NCBI GenBank assembly: GCA_016709965.1
Contig: JADJLT010000001.1
Location: 1,261,001 to 1,325,000 of the forward strand
Origin: Betaproteobacteria bacterium
GTDB lineage: Bacteria > Pseudomonadota > Gammaproteobacteria > Burkholderiales > Rhodocyclaceae
DNA length: 64,000 nucleotides
Direction: 5' to 3'
Under the pieces are notes generated by a model. The model saw nothing but the letters and a program-made list of their open reading frames with translations, was not told the origin of the DNA and did not search any database. Every line of letters begins with the position of its first letter. Position 1 is the first letter of the stretch. The position numbers and the translations under genes were made by a program. Below, piece after piece: positions 24,030-33,600 of the stretch.

Positions 24030-25507
24030 TGGTCTGGGTCATCGCCAACATGGCGCCGCTGATGTTCGGCGCGCTGGTACTCTTTCTGCTGTTCGGCTAT
24101 CCGGTCGCCTTCGCCCTGGCCGCCAACGGCATCGTCTTCGGCCTGCTCGGGATTGAACTCGGTCTCTTGCACCCGGCGCTCTTTCAGGCACTGCCTGAAA
24201 GAATTTTCGGCATCATGGCCAACGACACGCTGCTGGCCATTCCTTTCTTTACCTTCATGGGCCTGATACTCGAACGATCCGGCATGGCCGAAGATCTGCT
24301 TGATACGATCGGACAGCTTTTCGGCCCGATGCGCGGCGGCCTGGCCTATGCAGTGATCTTCGTCGGCGCACTGTTGGCAGCCACGACCGGCGTCGTGGCT
24401 GCCTCAGTGATCTCGATGGGTTTGATTTCGCTGCCCATCATGCTTCGCTATGGCTACGACAAGCGTCTGGCGGCGGGTGTCATCGCCGCATCCGGCACGC
24501 TGGCCCAGATCATTCCGCCATCACTGGTGCTGATCATCATGGCTGACCAGTTGGGCAAATCGGTCGGCGACATGTACGAAGGGGCTTTCATTCCGGGCAT
24601 GGTGCTCACCGGCATGTATTTCGGCTACGTGCTGCTCATGTCGATTTTCAAGCCTGCCTCTTGCCCCGCGCTGCCGCCGGAAGCACGCAGCCTGCGCGGC
24701 TTTAAGCTGCTGGCGCGCGTGCTGACCACGCTGGTGCCTCCACTGGTACTGATCTTTCTGGTCCTCGGCACCATTTTCCTCGGTGTCGCCACGCCCACTG
24801 AAGGTGGTGCGATGGGTGCGGCTGGCGCGCTGATTCTTGCCGTTGCTCGCCGGCGCCTGAACATCAAGCTGCTCAAGCAGGCAATGGAAACTACCGGCAA
24901 GCTGTCTTCGTTTGTCATCTTCATTCTGGTGGGCTCGACGGTATTTGGCCTGGTCTTCCGCGGCGTCAACGGTGACCTGTGGGTTGAACACTTGCTGCTT
25001 GGTCTGCCGGGCGGCCAAATTGGCTTCCTGATCGTGGTCAATCTTCTGGTTTTCGTGCTAGCTTTCTTCCTCGACTTCTTCGAACTCTCCTTCATCATCG
25101 TGCCACTGCTGGCCCCGGTGGCGGACAAACTGGGCATCGACCTGGTCTGGTTCGGCATTCTGCTCGCGGTTAACATGCAGACTTCGTTCATGCACCCACC
25201 TTTCGGCTTCGCGCTTTTCTACCTGCGTTCGGTGGCGCCATCTTCGGTCAAGACCACCGACATCTACTGGGGTGCCATTCCATTCGTCTGCATCCAGATC
25301 ATCATGGTCGCGCTGATCATCATCTTCCCTAACATCGTCAGCTATGGCGACGAGACTCATAAGGCGCATCAGCAGATGGAACGCAATGGCACGGCACCTG
25401 CGCCGGTCGATCTCGACACACTAATGAAGCAGTCGAGGCAGGATTCAGACGGCCAGGACAAGGCATCAGCCGATCTTTTGAGAAGGCTTCAGGGCGACAG
25501 CAAGTAA
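24029..25507 (+). CDS. TRAP transporter large membrane subunit DctM
   Basis: The transport channel of the TRAP system, 492 residues with about 12 membrane segments. Recognisable parts are FGYPVAFALAANG near the N-terminus, IPFFTFMG and GVVAASVISMGLISLPIM. It is about 60 residues longer than standard DctM, ending in a polar tail rich in Gln, Asp and Lys, as in the DctM subgroup paired with Tat-exported DctP proteins. Coupled to DctQ; followed by a terminator. Confidence 0.93.
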   Translation: MVWVIANMAPLMFGALVLFLLFGYPVAFALAANGIVFGLLGIELGLLHPALFQALPERIFGIMANDTLLAIPFFTFMGLILERSGMAEDLLDTIGQLFGPMRGGLAYAVIFVGALLAATTGVVAASVISMGLISLPIMLRYGYDKRLAAGVIAASGTLAQIIPPSLVLIIMADQLGKSVGDMYEGAFIPGMVLTGMYFGYVLLMSIFKPASCPALPPEARSLRGFKLLARVLTTLVPPLVLIFLVLGTIFLGVATPTEGGAMGAAGALILAVARRRLNIKLLKQAMETTGKLSSFVIFILVGSTVFGLVFRGVNGDLWVEHLLLGLPGGQIGFLIVVNLLVFVLAFFLDFFELSFIIVPLLAPVADKLGIDLVWFGILLAVNMQTSFMHPPFGFALFYLRSVAPSSVKTTDIYWGAIPFVCIQIIMVALIIIFPNIVSYGDETHKAHQQMERNGTAPAPVDLDTLMKQSRQDSDGQDKASADLLRRLQGDSK

Positions 25508-25527
25508 GCTTTCTTGGTGCGATACGA

Positions 25528-25554
25528 AACGGGGTCGCAAGGCCCCGTTTTTTC
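25528..25554 (+). terminator. Terminator after dctM (convergent with lysR)
   Basis: ACGGGGTCGCAAGGCCCCGT with a TTTTTT run: 6-bp GC stem between convergent dctM and the LysR gene. Confidence 0.85.
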
Positions 25555-25561
25555 GTCTGGA

Positions 25562-26485
25562 TCACGGGATAAAGGGCAACACCAGTTCGCTGGTATCACG
25601 GGCATTTCCCGATAAACGTCGGCACTCGGCGATGAACGTCCGGGTGGCCGTACTGAGGTGCCGCTGGCGTTGGCGAACAAATTGAAATCGCCGCCGCAGG
25701 ACCAGTTCGGGCGTCTTGATCTCAACCAGACTGCCGCGCCGCAAGGCTTCGCGCAGGGAGAGACGTGAGAGGCAGCCGACCCCCAGTCCGGATTCGACGG
25801 CCCGCTTGATCGCCTCGGTATGTTCGAGTTGCAGGCAGACATCGGCATCCGCCCCTGCCTCCCGCATGGCGCGATCAAAAAGCGCGCGGGTGCCCGACCC
25901 CGGTTCGCGCACAATCCATTTTTGTTGCGCCAGCACGGCGGATTTTGCTTGGCCGATCTCGGCAAGCGGGTGAGATGGCGCGCAAAAAACGACTAGTTCG
26001 TCATCCAGCCAAGGCTCAAAGATTAGATCCGAGTCGCTGGCTTCACCTTCGATCAGGCCAATATCGAGCTCAAATCGACGAAGACGCTCGACTACCTGCT
26101 GCGTGTTGCAGACGCTCAACTCAACGCGGCAGCCCGGATTCCGGCGCAGATATTCAACCACCACCATGGTCGCCAGATAATTGCCTATGGTCAGCGTGGC
26201 GCCCACTGCAACCGGCGCCAGGCGCCCCCCCGCCAGATAACCCTCGACCTCGTTGGCTCTGGCCAGCATGTCTTCGGCCTGCGGCAGCAAGCCACGGCCG
26301 CTGCCGTTGAGGCGGAGTGACTTGCCGATACGATCGAACAGTGGGCAATCGAAGTGGCGCTCCAGTTCAAGCAGCGCAGTGCTGGCAGCCGACTGCGACA
26401 TATTCAGCTGTGCCGCAGCGCGCGATACGTTTTCAAGCCGTGCGATGGCCGCGAAAACTTCAATTTGTCGAAGCGTAATTTTCAT
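25562..26485 (-). CDS. LysR-family regulator divergent from fpr (FinR-like)
   Basis: A 307-residue LysR protein with an N-terminal HTH (about residues 3-62, NVSRAAAQLNMSQSAASTAL) and a periplasmic-binding-like effector domain (about 90-295). The divergent pairing with ferredoxin-NADP reductase matches FinR in Pseudomonas, which activates fprA under superoxide stress; this is the basis for the suggestion. A CysB/CbbR-type function is also possible. Confidence 0.82.
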   Translation of the reverse strand: MKITLRQIEVFAAIARLENVSRAAAQLNMSQSAASTALLELERHFDCPLFDRIGKSLRLNGSGRGLLPQAEDMLARANEVEGYLAGGRLAPVAVGATLTIGNYLATMVVVEYLRRNPGCRVELSVCNTQQVVERLRRFELDIGLIEGEASDSDLIFEPWLDDELVVFCAPSHPLAEIGQAKSAVLAQQKWIVREPGSGTRALFDRAMREAGADADVCLQLEHTEAIKRAVESGLGVGCLSRLSLREALRRGSLVEIKTPELVLRRRFQFVRQRQRHLSTATRTFIAECRRLSGNARDTSELVLPFIP

Positions 26486-26508
26486 ATCGATATTTTAGAT
26501 TATGGATA
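26484..26508. promoter_or_regulatory. Candidate LysR operator between lysR and fpr
   Basis: ATATCGATAT (26484-26493), a perfect palindrome, is followed by TTTAGATTATGGATAT. AT-rich dyads of this kind in a divergent LysR/target spacer are typical autoregulatory sites. Overlap with the lysR start codon fits autorepression. No footprint evidence. Confidence 0.35.
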
Positions 26509-26585
26509 TACAAATTCCCCGCTTTAATCAATAAACGATAAGTCCTAAGATGCGGTCTTACTTTGCAAATAGACGAGCAATAATC

Positions 26586-27365
26586 ATGAGCAACCTGGCC
26601 ACCGAAACCGTGACTTCCGTCCACCACTGGAACGATACGTTATTCACCTTCCGCACGACGCGCGACCCCGGCCTGCGCTTCACGAACGGGCAATTCGTGA
26701 TGATCGGACTGGAAGTCAATGGTCGCCCATTGACACGCGCCTACAGCATTGCCAGCGCCAATCATGAGGAATATCTCGAATTTTTCAGCATCAAGGTCGA
26801 CGACGGTCCGCTGACGTCACGCCTGCAGCACCTGAAGCCGGGCGACCCGATTCTGGTCAGCAAGAAACCCACCGGCACGCTGGTTCTGCGCGATCTGAAA
26901 CCCGGCAAGCGGCTCTTCATGTTTGCGACGGGCACTGGCCTGGCCCCCTTCATGAGCCTGATCCACGACCCGGAAACCTACGAGCGCTTCGAAAAAGTCA
27001 TCCTCATCCATGGCGTCCGCTGGACCAATGAACTGGCCTACCACGACTACATCGAGCAGGACTTGAAGGAACACGAATACTTCGCTGACTGGGTCAAGGA
27101 AAAGTTGATTTATTACCCGACCGTCACGCGTGAAACCTTCCGCAACGAAGGGCGCCTGACCGACCTGATCGAGTCCGGCAAGCTGTTCGAAGACATCGGT
27201 CAACCGCCGCTCGACCCGGCCACTGACCGCGGCATGATCTGCGGCAGTCCGGCCATGCTGGAAGACACTGCAGCCATGCTTGATGCCCGTGGCTTCAAGG
27301 TCGGCAATCACCACACCGGCCTCCTCGGCGACTACGTGATTGAGCGCGCATTTGTTGAAAAATAG
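26586..27365 (+). CDS. fpr: Ferredoxin-NADP+ reductase
   Basis: Exchanges electrons between NADPH and ferredoxin or flavodoxin. The 259-residue FAD protein has RAYSIASAN (FAD binding), FATGTGLAPFMSLI (NADP binding) and the C-terminal HHTGLLGDYVIERAFVEK, the subclass II (bacterial) ending. The ATG at 26586 is preferred over 26550, which lies within the likely promoter. Probably regulated by the divergent LysR gene. Confidence 0.95.
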   Translation: MSNLATETVTSVHHWNDTLFTFRTTRDPGLRFTNGQFVMIGLEVNGRPLTRAYSIASANHEEYLEFFSIKVDDGPLTSRLQHLKPGDPILVSKKPTGTLVLRDLKPGKRLFMFATGTGLAPFMSLIHDPETYERFEKVILIHGVRWTNELAYHDYIEQDLKEHEYFADWVKEKLIYYPTVTRETFRNEGRLTDLIESGKLFEDIGQPPLDPATDRGMICGSPAMLEDTAAMLDARGFKVGNHHTGLLGDYVIERAFVEK

Positions 27366-27366
27366 C

Positions 27367-27393
27367 CGTTTTTTCCGGTTGACCGTGGCAAGT
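27367..27393 (-). repeat. Dispersed repeat copy after fpr (exact core)
   Basis: Core CGGTCAACCGG on the minus strand at 27375-27385 with the A-run (AAAAAACGG) after it and TTGCCA before it. It is intergenic, 2 bases after the fpr stop, and is one of the best copies. Confidence 0.8.
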
Positions 27394-27519
27394 GGTCCGC
27401 ACTATCTGAAACATAGGGAAAATTGATTGGCTGTCAGGTGACCGGGCGCGCATCATTCAATGGCACCCGGCCAAACTCTTTTGGTCTGCAAACCATCCGC
27501 TCAACGAAGGGAGACCATC

Positions 27520-27984
27520 ATGGACATAGGAATCACCAAGAAAGACCGTGAAAAAATTGCCGAAGGCCTTTCCCGCCTGCTGGCTGATTCGTTCACTCTT
27601 TACCTGAAGACCCACAATTTCCACTGGAACGTTACCGGCCCGATGTTCAACACGCTTCACGTCATGTTCATGGACCAATATACGGAACTATGGAACGCGC
27701 TGGACATGATTGCCGAACGCATCCGCGCCCTCGGCGTCGCTGCCCCTGGCACCTACGCCGAATTCGCCCGATTGACCGTGATCAAGGAAAGCGAAGGCAA
27801 GGTCAGCGCCGAGGACATGATCAAGCAACTCGTTGCAGGCCAGGAGGCCGTCACCAAGACTGCTCGCAGCATTTTCCCGCTGGTCGACAAGGCCGGTGAC
27901 GAACCAACCGCCGACCTGCTGACCCAGCGCATGCAAATTCACGAGAAAAATGCCTGGATGCTGCGCAGCCTCCTTGAGAGCTGA
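27520..27984 (+). CDS. dps: Dps-family DNA-protecting ferritin
   Basis: Binds DNA and oxidises and stores iron, protecting against peroxide. The 154-residue protein has the Dps ferroxidase motif in the first two helices (THNFHWNVTGPMF and MDQYTELWNALDMIAERI), with His, Asp and Glu ligands in place. GAAGGGAG precedes the ATG at 27520; the open frame extends 20 codons upstream but those residues lack family character. Proximity to fpr and the FinR-like gene suggests a stress locus. Confidence 0.93.
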   Translation: MDIGITKKDREKIAEGLSRLLADSFTLYLKTHNFHWNVTGPMFNTLHVMFMDQYTELWNALDMIAERIRALGVAAPGTYAEFARLTVIKESEGKVSAEDMIKQLVAGQEAVTKTARSIFPLVDKAGDEPTADLLTQRMQIHEKNAWMLRSLLES

Positions 27985-28020
27985 TGCGTCGTAGCGATTA
28001 CGCCGCATTTTCCAGCCAAT

Positions 28021-28049
28021 AAAAAACCCGCGGAATCCGCGGGTTTTTC
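28021..28049. terminator. Bidirectional terminator between dps and dctP
   Basis: CCCGCGGATTCCGCGGG-type palindrome (28027-28043) flanked by AAAAAA and TTTTT, between convergent dps and dctP. Confidence 0.88.
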
Positions 28050-28096
28050 CGTGCAGACTCTGACACCAGTCTTTGCTGCCAGTCTTCCAGAAAACC

Positions 28097-29248
28097 TTAT
28101 TTCCCAGTCTGCAGGAAGCCGTCCATCCGGCGTTCTGCCAAACTGAACCAAGCTGACTGCGTCCGCCGATATTTGTCGTATTCGACGTAAATTTTCTTGA
28201 ACGCCGGATTCTTGCTGGCCTCATCGGCATACAACTCGTTCGCCGCCAAGGAAGCTGCCTTAAGAATTTCCGAAGAAAACTCCTTAACCTTGACACCAGC
28301 CTGCATCAACTTCGCCAATGCGGTCGGATTCTTGTGGTCATACTCGGCCATCATGGTCACGTTGGCTTCGTGGGCAGCAGCCTGGAAGGCCTCCTGATAT
28401 TCCTTCGGCAGCTTGGCCCATTCAGCCTTGTTGACGAAGAAGTGGATGGTCGGGCCCGGCTCCCACCAACCTGGGTAATAGTAATTTTTGGCGACCTTGT
28501 AGAAGCCCAGCTTTTCGTCGTCATACGGCCCCACCCACTCGGCGGCGTCGATCGTGCCTTTTTCCAGGGCCGGGTAAATATCACCACCGGCGATTTGCTG
28601 CGGCACTACACCAAGCGAGGAGAAGACCGTGCCACCGAGACCGGCGATACGCATCTTGATGCCTTTGAGTTCAGCGACCGTGTTCACTTCCTTGCGCCAC
28701 CACCCGCCCATCTGGGTGCCGGTATTGCCACCGGCAAATGAGAGTACGTCGTAGCCGCTGTAGAACTCATCCAGCAGTTGCTGGCCACCGCCAAAGTAAA
28801 TCCAGGCATTCATCTGACGAGCCGTCATGCCGAACGGGATGGAAGTACCAAACCCGAAGGTTTTGTCCTTGCCAACATAGTAATACGAGCAGGTATGACA
28901 ACATTCGACGGTACCCTGCTGTACGGCATCCAATGCCTGCAGGCCGGGAACAATTTCGCCACCGGGGAAAACTCGGATGTCAAACTTGCCACCCGTCATC
29001 GCGCGCAGGCGATTGGCCAGCACTTCGGCCCCACCGTAAATCGTATCCAGACTCTTGGGGAAGCTGGACGTCAACCGCCACTTGATGTTCGGCAGCGCTC
29101 CCTGTACCGCTGGCGCGGCAGCTGGTGCGGCAGTTGCCGGGGCGGCAGCAGGTGCTGCCGGCGCCGGTGTTTCACTTTTGCCGCAAGCAGCAAGGGTGGC
29201 TACGGCAGCACCAACCGTTGCCTTGGCAAGAAAGTCACGACGTTGCAT
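28097..29248 (-). CDS. TRAP transporter substrate-binding protein DctP
   Basis: Extracytoplasmic binding protein for a TRAP importer, 383 residues. The N-terminus MQRRDFLAKAT is a twin-arginine signal, followed by an LAAC lipobox-like site and an Ala/Pro-rich linker (about residues 27-50). The DctP domain contains GTVECCHTCSYYYVGKD and the ERM-like substrate segment KGIKMRIAGLG. The subgroup typically binds mannitol, lactate or 2-oxo acids; specificity is unknown. It is 2.5 kb from dctQM and on the other strand. Confidence 0.92.
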   Translation of the reverse strand: MQRRDFLAKATVGAAVATLAACGKSETPAPAAPAAAPATAAPAAAPAVQGALPNIKWRLTSSFPKSLDTIYGGAEVLANRLRAMTGGKFDIRVFPGGEIVPGLQALDAVQQGTVECCHTCSYYYVGKDKTFGFGTSIPFGMTARQMNAWIYFGGGQQLLDEFYSGYDVLSFAGGNTGTQMGGWWRKEVNTVAELKGIKMRIAGLGGTVFSSLGVVPQQIAGGDIYPALEKGTIDAAEWVGPYDDEKLGFYKVAKNYYYPGWWEPGPTIHFFVNKAEWAKLPKEYQEAFQAAAHEANVTMMAEYDHKNPTALAKLMQAGVKVKEFSSEILKAASLAANELYADEASKNPAFKKIYVEYDKYRRTQSAWFSLAERRMDGFLQTGK

Positions 29249-29348
29249 ATTGTCTCCTCATGAAATTGTTGGGCACGTCTTGGCATGCCGTTCCATTCTA
29301 GCCAAAACCCGGATCTTGACGAGTTGAGGAAAACCCTTAGTGCAAGGC

Positions 29349-30692
29349 TTATTCGCCCGCCACCGTCATCCGGTCGAGCATGATCGAACCGGTCTGCTTG
29401 GTGCCGCGCACCTGCACATCGCGACCAACAGCGACGATGCCGGCCAGCATGTCCTTGAGATTGCCGGCAATGGTAATTTCCTCAACCGGATAGGCAATTT
29501 TTCCATCCTCGATCCAGAAGCCGGCTGCACCCCGCGAATAATCACCTGTCACGTAATTGATGCCATGACCGAGCAACTCGGTGACCAGCAGACCGCGTCC
29601 CATCTTGGCCATCAGACCTTCAAGTTCAAGTTCGCCGGGCTCGATAATCAGGTTGTGGCTGCCGCCGGCGTTGGCCGTTGTCTGCATGCCCAGCTTGCGC
29701 GCCGTATAGGTGCTCAGGAAATAGCCCTGCAGGATGCCGTTACTCACCACATCACGGTCCTGCGTCGCGACGCCATCACTATCAAAAGAGGCACTGCCCA
29801 AGCCGCACTTGATATGCGGACGCTCGGTAATATGAACAAACTCCGGCATGATTTTCTTGCCCAGCTGATCAAGCAGAAAGGATGACTTTCGATACAACGC
29901 ACCACCGCTGGCCGCATGCACCAGACTGCCGAGGAGGCCGCCGGCCAATGGCGCCTCCAGAATGATAGGGAACTCACCGGTCTTGACCTTGCGCCCGCCC
30001 AGTCGTGCAATCGCTCGTTCGGCCGCTATGCGGCCAACCTGCGCTGCATCGTCCAGATGCGTGGCATTACGGTGCGTCGTATACCAGTCGTCGCGCTGCA
30101 TCGCATCCTGTTCACCGGCGATCACCGAGCAGGAAATGTAATGGCGCGATGTCGGGTAACCGCCCATGAAGCCGAGGCTGTTGGCCGAGACAAAATGGGC
30201 CTGCTGCGTCGAGATCGAGGCGCCTTCGGAATTGCTGACCAGCGGGCTGGCCTCGAAAGCGGCCTGTTCGCAGCGTCGGGCCGTCTCGATGGCGTCTTCC
30301 ACGGTCAACGCCCACGGATGGTACAAATCCAGATCCGGACAATCCTTGGCCATCAGCGCAGCATCGGCCAGACCGGCACAGTCATCCTCGGCCGTAAAGC
30401 GGGCTATGTCGAGCGCCGCTTCGACCGTTTCCCGCAGTGCCTGCGCGGAAAAGTCGGAGGTACTGGCGTAACCCTTGCGCTGACCGGAATAAACGGTGAT
30501 GCCGATACCCTTGTCACGATTGAATTCGATGGTCTCGACCTCGTCGCAGCGCACGGTGACCGATTGCCCGAAGCCTTCGGAGACATCGACCTCACAGGCT
30601 GTCGCCCCCTTGCCCCTGGCGTGCTTGAGCACATCTTCGGAAAGTTGCTGCAGGGTGGCGAAAGAATAGGAAAATGCGGCAGTTTCGGACAT
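29349..30692 (-). CDS. pmbA: Metalloprotease PmbA/TldE
   Basis: TldD/TldE cleaves leader peptides of modified peptides such as microcin B17 and degrades CcdA. The 447-residue product shows the family pattern: TVRCDEVETIEFNRDKGIGITVYSGQRKG in the N-terminal domain and the C-terminal VTGDYSRGAAGFWIEDG block. The TldE subunit lacks the zinc HExxxH site, as here. It is divergent from darP, an arrangement conserved in beta- and gammaproteobacteria. tldD is not in the window. Confidence 0.95.
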   Translation of the reverse strand: MSETAAFSYSFATLQQLSEDVLKHARGKGATACEVDVSEGFGQSVTVRCDEVETIEFNRDKGIGITVYSGQRKGYASTSDFSAQALRETVEAALDIARFTAEDDCAGLADAALMAKDCPDLDLYHPWALTVEDAIETARRCEQAAFEASPLVSNSEGASISTQQAHFVSANSLGFMGGYPTSRHYISCSVIAGEQDAMQRDDWYTTHRNATHLDDAAQVGRIAAERAIARLGGRKVKTGEFPIILEAPLAGGLLGSLVHAASGGALYRKSSFLLDQLGKKIMPEFVHITERPHIKCGLGSASFDSDGVATQDRDVVSNGILQGYFLSTYTARKLGMQTTANAGGSHNLIIEPGELELEGLMAKMGRGLLVTELLGHGINYVTGDYSRGAAGFWIEDGKIAYPVEEITIAGNLKDMLAGIVAVGRDVQVRGTKQTGSIMLDRMTVAGE

Positions 30693-30760
30693 GGAGGCGG
30701 CGTCGAAGCGGGAAAGTCGCTATCATAACAGCCCGTTATTGCCAGCACCGGACGCAACCC

Positions 30761-31300
30761 ATGCATGAAGAAGATTTCACCGAAGACACCGGCCGCCCCT
30801 CCAAGACCAAGAAGAAGGAGGCGATGCATGAATTGCGCGATCTCGGCGAAGAACTGGTCGAACTCTCCGTCGGCCAGTTGAAGAAGATCAACCTGCCGGA
30901 AAACATTTTCGAGGCGGTTCGCGAATGCCAGAAAATCACCGCCCATGGCGCTCACCGCCGCCAAGTGATGTATCTAGGCAAGCTGATGCGCGGCGTCGAC
31001 GACGAGCCGATACGCGCCGGTCTGGCCATGCTGCGCGGAGAGTCTTCGGCTGAAACAGCCCGCCTGCATCGACTGGAACGTTTCCGCACCCGCTTTATCG
31101 AAGATGAAGCCTACCTGTCGGCAATCGCGGCGGTATGGCCCACCATCGACCTCCAGCACATGCGCCAGCTGCGCCGGAATGCGCTGAAAGAGCTGGAAAA
31201 CCACAAGCCACCCAAGAATTTCCGGGCTATCTTCCAGATCCTGCAGGATCTGGATAAACAAGGCGCCCCCGCTGCGGAAGAGGATGCCGGCGATGAATGA
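30761..31300 (+). CDS. darP: Dual-action ribosomal maturation protein DarP (YjgA)
   Basis: Assists large subunit assembly and 23S rRNA folding. The 179-residue protein is all-alpha and very charged, with the DUF615 features SKTKKKEAMHELRDLGEELVEL and RRQVMYLGKLMR. The ATG at 30761 gives normal length; the longer frame from 30674 would overlap pmbA. It overlaps the mog start. Confidence 0.95.
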   Translation: MHEEDFTEDTGRPSKTKKKEAMHELRDLGEELVELSVGQLKKINLPENIFEAVRECQKITAHGAHRRQVMYLGKLMRGVDDEPIRAGLAMLRGESSAETARLHRLERFRTRFIEDEAYLSAIAAVWPTIDLQHMRQLRRNALKELENHKPPKNFRAIFQILQDLDKQGAPAAEEDAGDE

Positions 31301-31883
31301 AGAGCTAGTGGTCGGACTGGTTTCAATCAGCGACCGCGCTTCAACCGGCGTTTATGAAGACAAGGGCATCCCGGCGCTGCAGGAATGGCTTTCGTCGGCA
31401 CTGAGCAGCCCTTGGCGGGTCGAAGCCCGGCTGATCGCCGACGACCGCGAAACTATTGAAAAAACGCTGATTTCTCTGGTTGACCGCAGCAACTGCCATC
31501 TGGTCCTGACCACCGGCGGCACCGGGCCAGCACTGCGCGACGTCACGCCGGAAGCGACCCTGGCCGTCGCCGACAAGGAGATGCCCGGCTTTGGTGAAGA
31601 AATGCGCCGGATCAGCCTGAATTTTGTACCGACAGCCATTCTGTCGCGACAAGTTGCAGTCATCCGCAAGCAGGCGCTGATCATCAACTTGCCAGGTCAG
31701 CCGAAATCGATCAGGGAAACACTGGAAGGCGTGCGCAAAGCAGACGGATCGGTAGCGCACGTCGGCATTTTCGCCGCTGTTCCCTATTGCATCGATCTGA
31801 TCGGGGGCCCCTATGTCGAGACCAACGAAAGCGTGATCAAGGCATTCCGACCCAAATCCGCAATTCGAATCAAGCAGCCCTGA
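31293..31883 (+). CDS. mog: Molybdopterin adenylyltransferase
   Basis: Adenylates molybdopterin before molybdenum insertion. The 196-residue protein has GLVSISDRAS, TTGGTGPALRD, the typical MoaB/Mog signature, and INLPGQPKSIRE. The start at MNEELVV overlaps the darP stop by 8 bases; an ATG at 31284 is possible. SLVDRSN is encoded by a one-mismatch copy of the dispersed repeat core. mog carries no MoeA domain. Confidence 0.94.
   Translation: MNEELVVGLVSISDRASTGVYEDKGIPALQEWLSSALSSPWRVEARLIADDRETIEKTLISLVDRSNCHLVLTTGGTGPALRDVTPEATLAVADKEMPGFGEEMRRISLNFVPTAILSRQVAVIRKQALIINLPGQPKSIRETLEGVRKADGSVAHVGIFAAVPYCIDLIGGPYVETNESVIKAFRPKSAIRIKQP
31470..31496 (-). repeat. Dispersed repeat copy in mog (one-mismatch core)
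   Basis: Minus-strand CGGTCAACCAG at 31476-31486, one change from the core, preceded by GTTGCTG as in the comF and ribD copies. Confidence 0.6.
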
Positions 31884-33344
31884 TCAACCAATCTCGCTCT
31901 GGCGATAGCGCACCAATTCATAATCCCCGGTCTTTTCGATCAGCGCCACTGGCGTCAGCATGTATCGGCGACCATCGCGAAGGTATTCCATCTCTTCACG
32001 GGGATTGAAATTGGCTGGCGGCAGAACCACCCGAAATTCATTCGTCTCATTGCCATCCAGCAGCATCAGGGCGGGCGTTCCCGCCGCAGCGGCATAGCTC
32101 GACGTCTTGCGAGCCCTAAGTTCGATGGCAATCACTTTCGTTGCCAATGCCTGAATTCCGGCACGAGCTTCGATTTGCCCCTCCCGGTGGTAGCGGCGAA
32201 TAACCCCCAGCAACCAGTTTTCGCCGCCCTCAGGCTGCATAGCCACCAAAGCCCCCACCTTGAGCCATTCTTCGGGAATGTTTTTCAATACTGCACCGAA
32301 ACCGCCACGACTAACGTTTTCAACGACCCAACTTTCTATTGGCAAGCCGGATGGACGGCCGCCAAACTCCTCGGAAAACACCACGAACGCGTTGATCAGC
32401 CCATGCAGCACCGACATCCGGTGCATCACGCGATGGCGATCATGCTGGCGCTGGGGCGGGGTCGCCGAAAGATAATTAGTTAAATGACGCAGAACAGCGA
32501 CCAGGAGCGTCACCGGATACTGCCCGCCAAGATCAATCTCAGGCGGCATATCTCCACCGCGCTCAAGGTTTTCAAGCACGGAACGCATGGCTTCATGGGC
32601 CGGACCGGGCTTCATGAAACGTTGTGTCGGCTCAGCCTGAGCCGGCATTCGCGCCAGTCGCAACGGCGGTTGGGCGAGCGTGAGATCCGACCAGTAAACA
32701 CTGTCAGACAAGGACTCCGTCGTAAAAACAAAACTGCTCAAAAAATGGGAGACCAAGCGCTCGGCAATTTCAATCTCAAGGGGTAACAGGCTATCCAGTG
32801 ATGCCGACTGAAACGCCATTACTCGCTGGTACTCCTGTACGGGCGTCGTCATTCCGCTTTTCCCCGGCAGTGCCACGGCCTTGCTCGCCACGCCCTCATC
32901 TTCGGCAACCAGCACGGCAGCGCCGAGGCGACGCCAGTAGTCGCCTCGTGACGGGCCGTAGTGAAACTGCTCCCATTTAAGCAACTGCCCCAGCGCAGAA
33001 ACGAGCCTGATTATCAGCAACGGCAAATTCGATTTTGACAATTCTCCAACGCGATTCTTTTCTCCCAGCTTCGAGAGGCAACACTCGTAAGCGGTGGCCA
33101 AACGGCCCCAGAACCCATGGTTGATAAACCACAAGCGCCTTTCTTCGGTGCGCGACAGGCGCGCAGTCTGGAAATAGTCGCGCGCAAGGCGCTTCAGCAT
33201 CGGCTGGGCGGCAGCTTCCAATTGCTGGACAATTTCGAATAGGCGATCACCGGGAAAATCCGCCACTCCAGCCAGGGAATCAAACCATCCGGCAATCTCA
33301 TCAAGCGCCTTGAATGCGTTGTCCGACGGCAGCTCGGCAAGCAC
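31884..33344 (-). pseudogene. PilZ-like protein gene, N-terminus split off by a G-run frameshift
   Basis: The open frame gives 486 residues from a GTG at 33344. The C-terminal part (about residues 310-400) has the PilZ-type motif ENVSRGGFGAVLKN, with an Arg-rich stretch (RQHDRHRVMHR) before it, so c-di-GMP binding is possible; the rest is helical and unknown to me. Upstream, an 8-G tract (minus strand of 33399-33406) shifts the frame. With 7 G the gene would start at GTG 33429 with GGAGG before it and read MFNKVAGLGGFFTQKIDHPL into the present frame. I take the gene as frameshifted by mutation, phase variation or sequence error. It could still be translated from 33344. Confidence 0.65.
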
Positions 33345-33398
33345 TTTCCGTAACTCTCGCTGCTCAGCCAGCGGATGATCAATTTTCTGGGTGAAGAA

Positions 33399-33406
33399 CC
33401 CCCCCC
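33399..33406. other. C8/G8 homopolymer at the frameshift
   Basis: Eight C on the plus strand. A seven-base tract would join the upstream start at 33429 with the PilZ-like frame. Confidence 0.8.
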
Positions 33407-33600
33407 AGACCTGCTACCTTGTTGAACACACCGCCTCCGGACAAAATATTTTTTACAGTGTAATCCAAATATTCTTTGCTCCGCCGTGAGCTATTCCCTT
33501 ATGCCAATCAAATCACGGTCCGAAAATTGATCAGCACTGACGGGCTATAGCGCCGACATGTAAAATAGGTGATTCATAGATCGTCCGGATAGTAGATTCA

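Noticed and set aside
30301..30323. CCACGGTCAAC in pmbA as a repeat copy
   Set aside because: Similarity stops after 11 bases and the following GCCC breaks the core.
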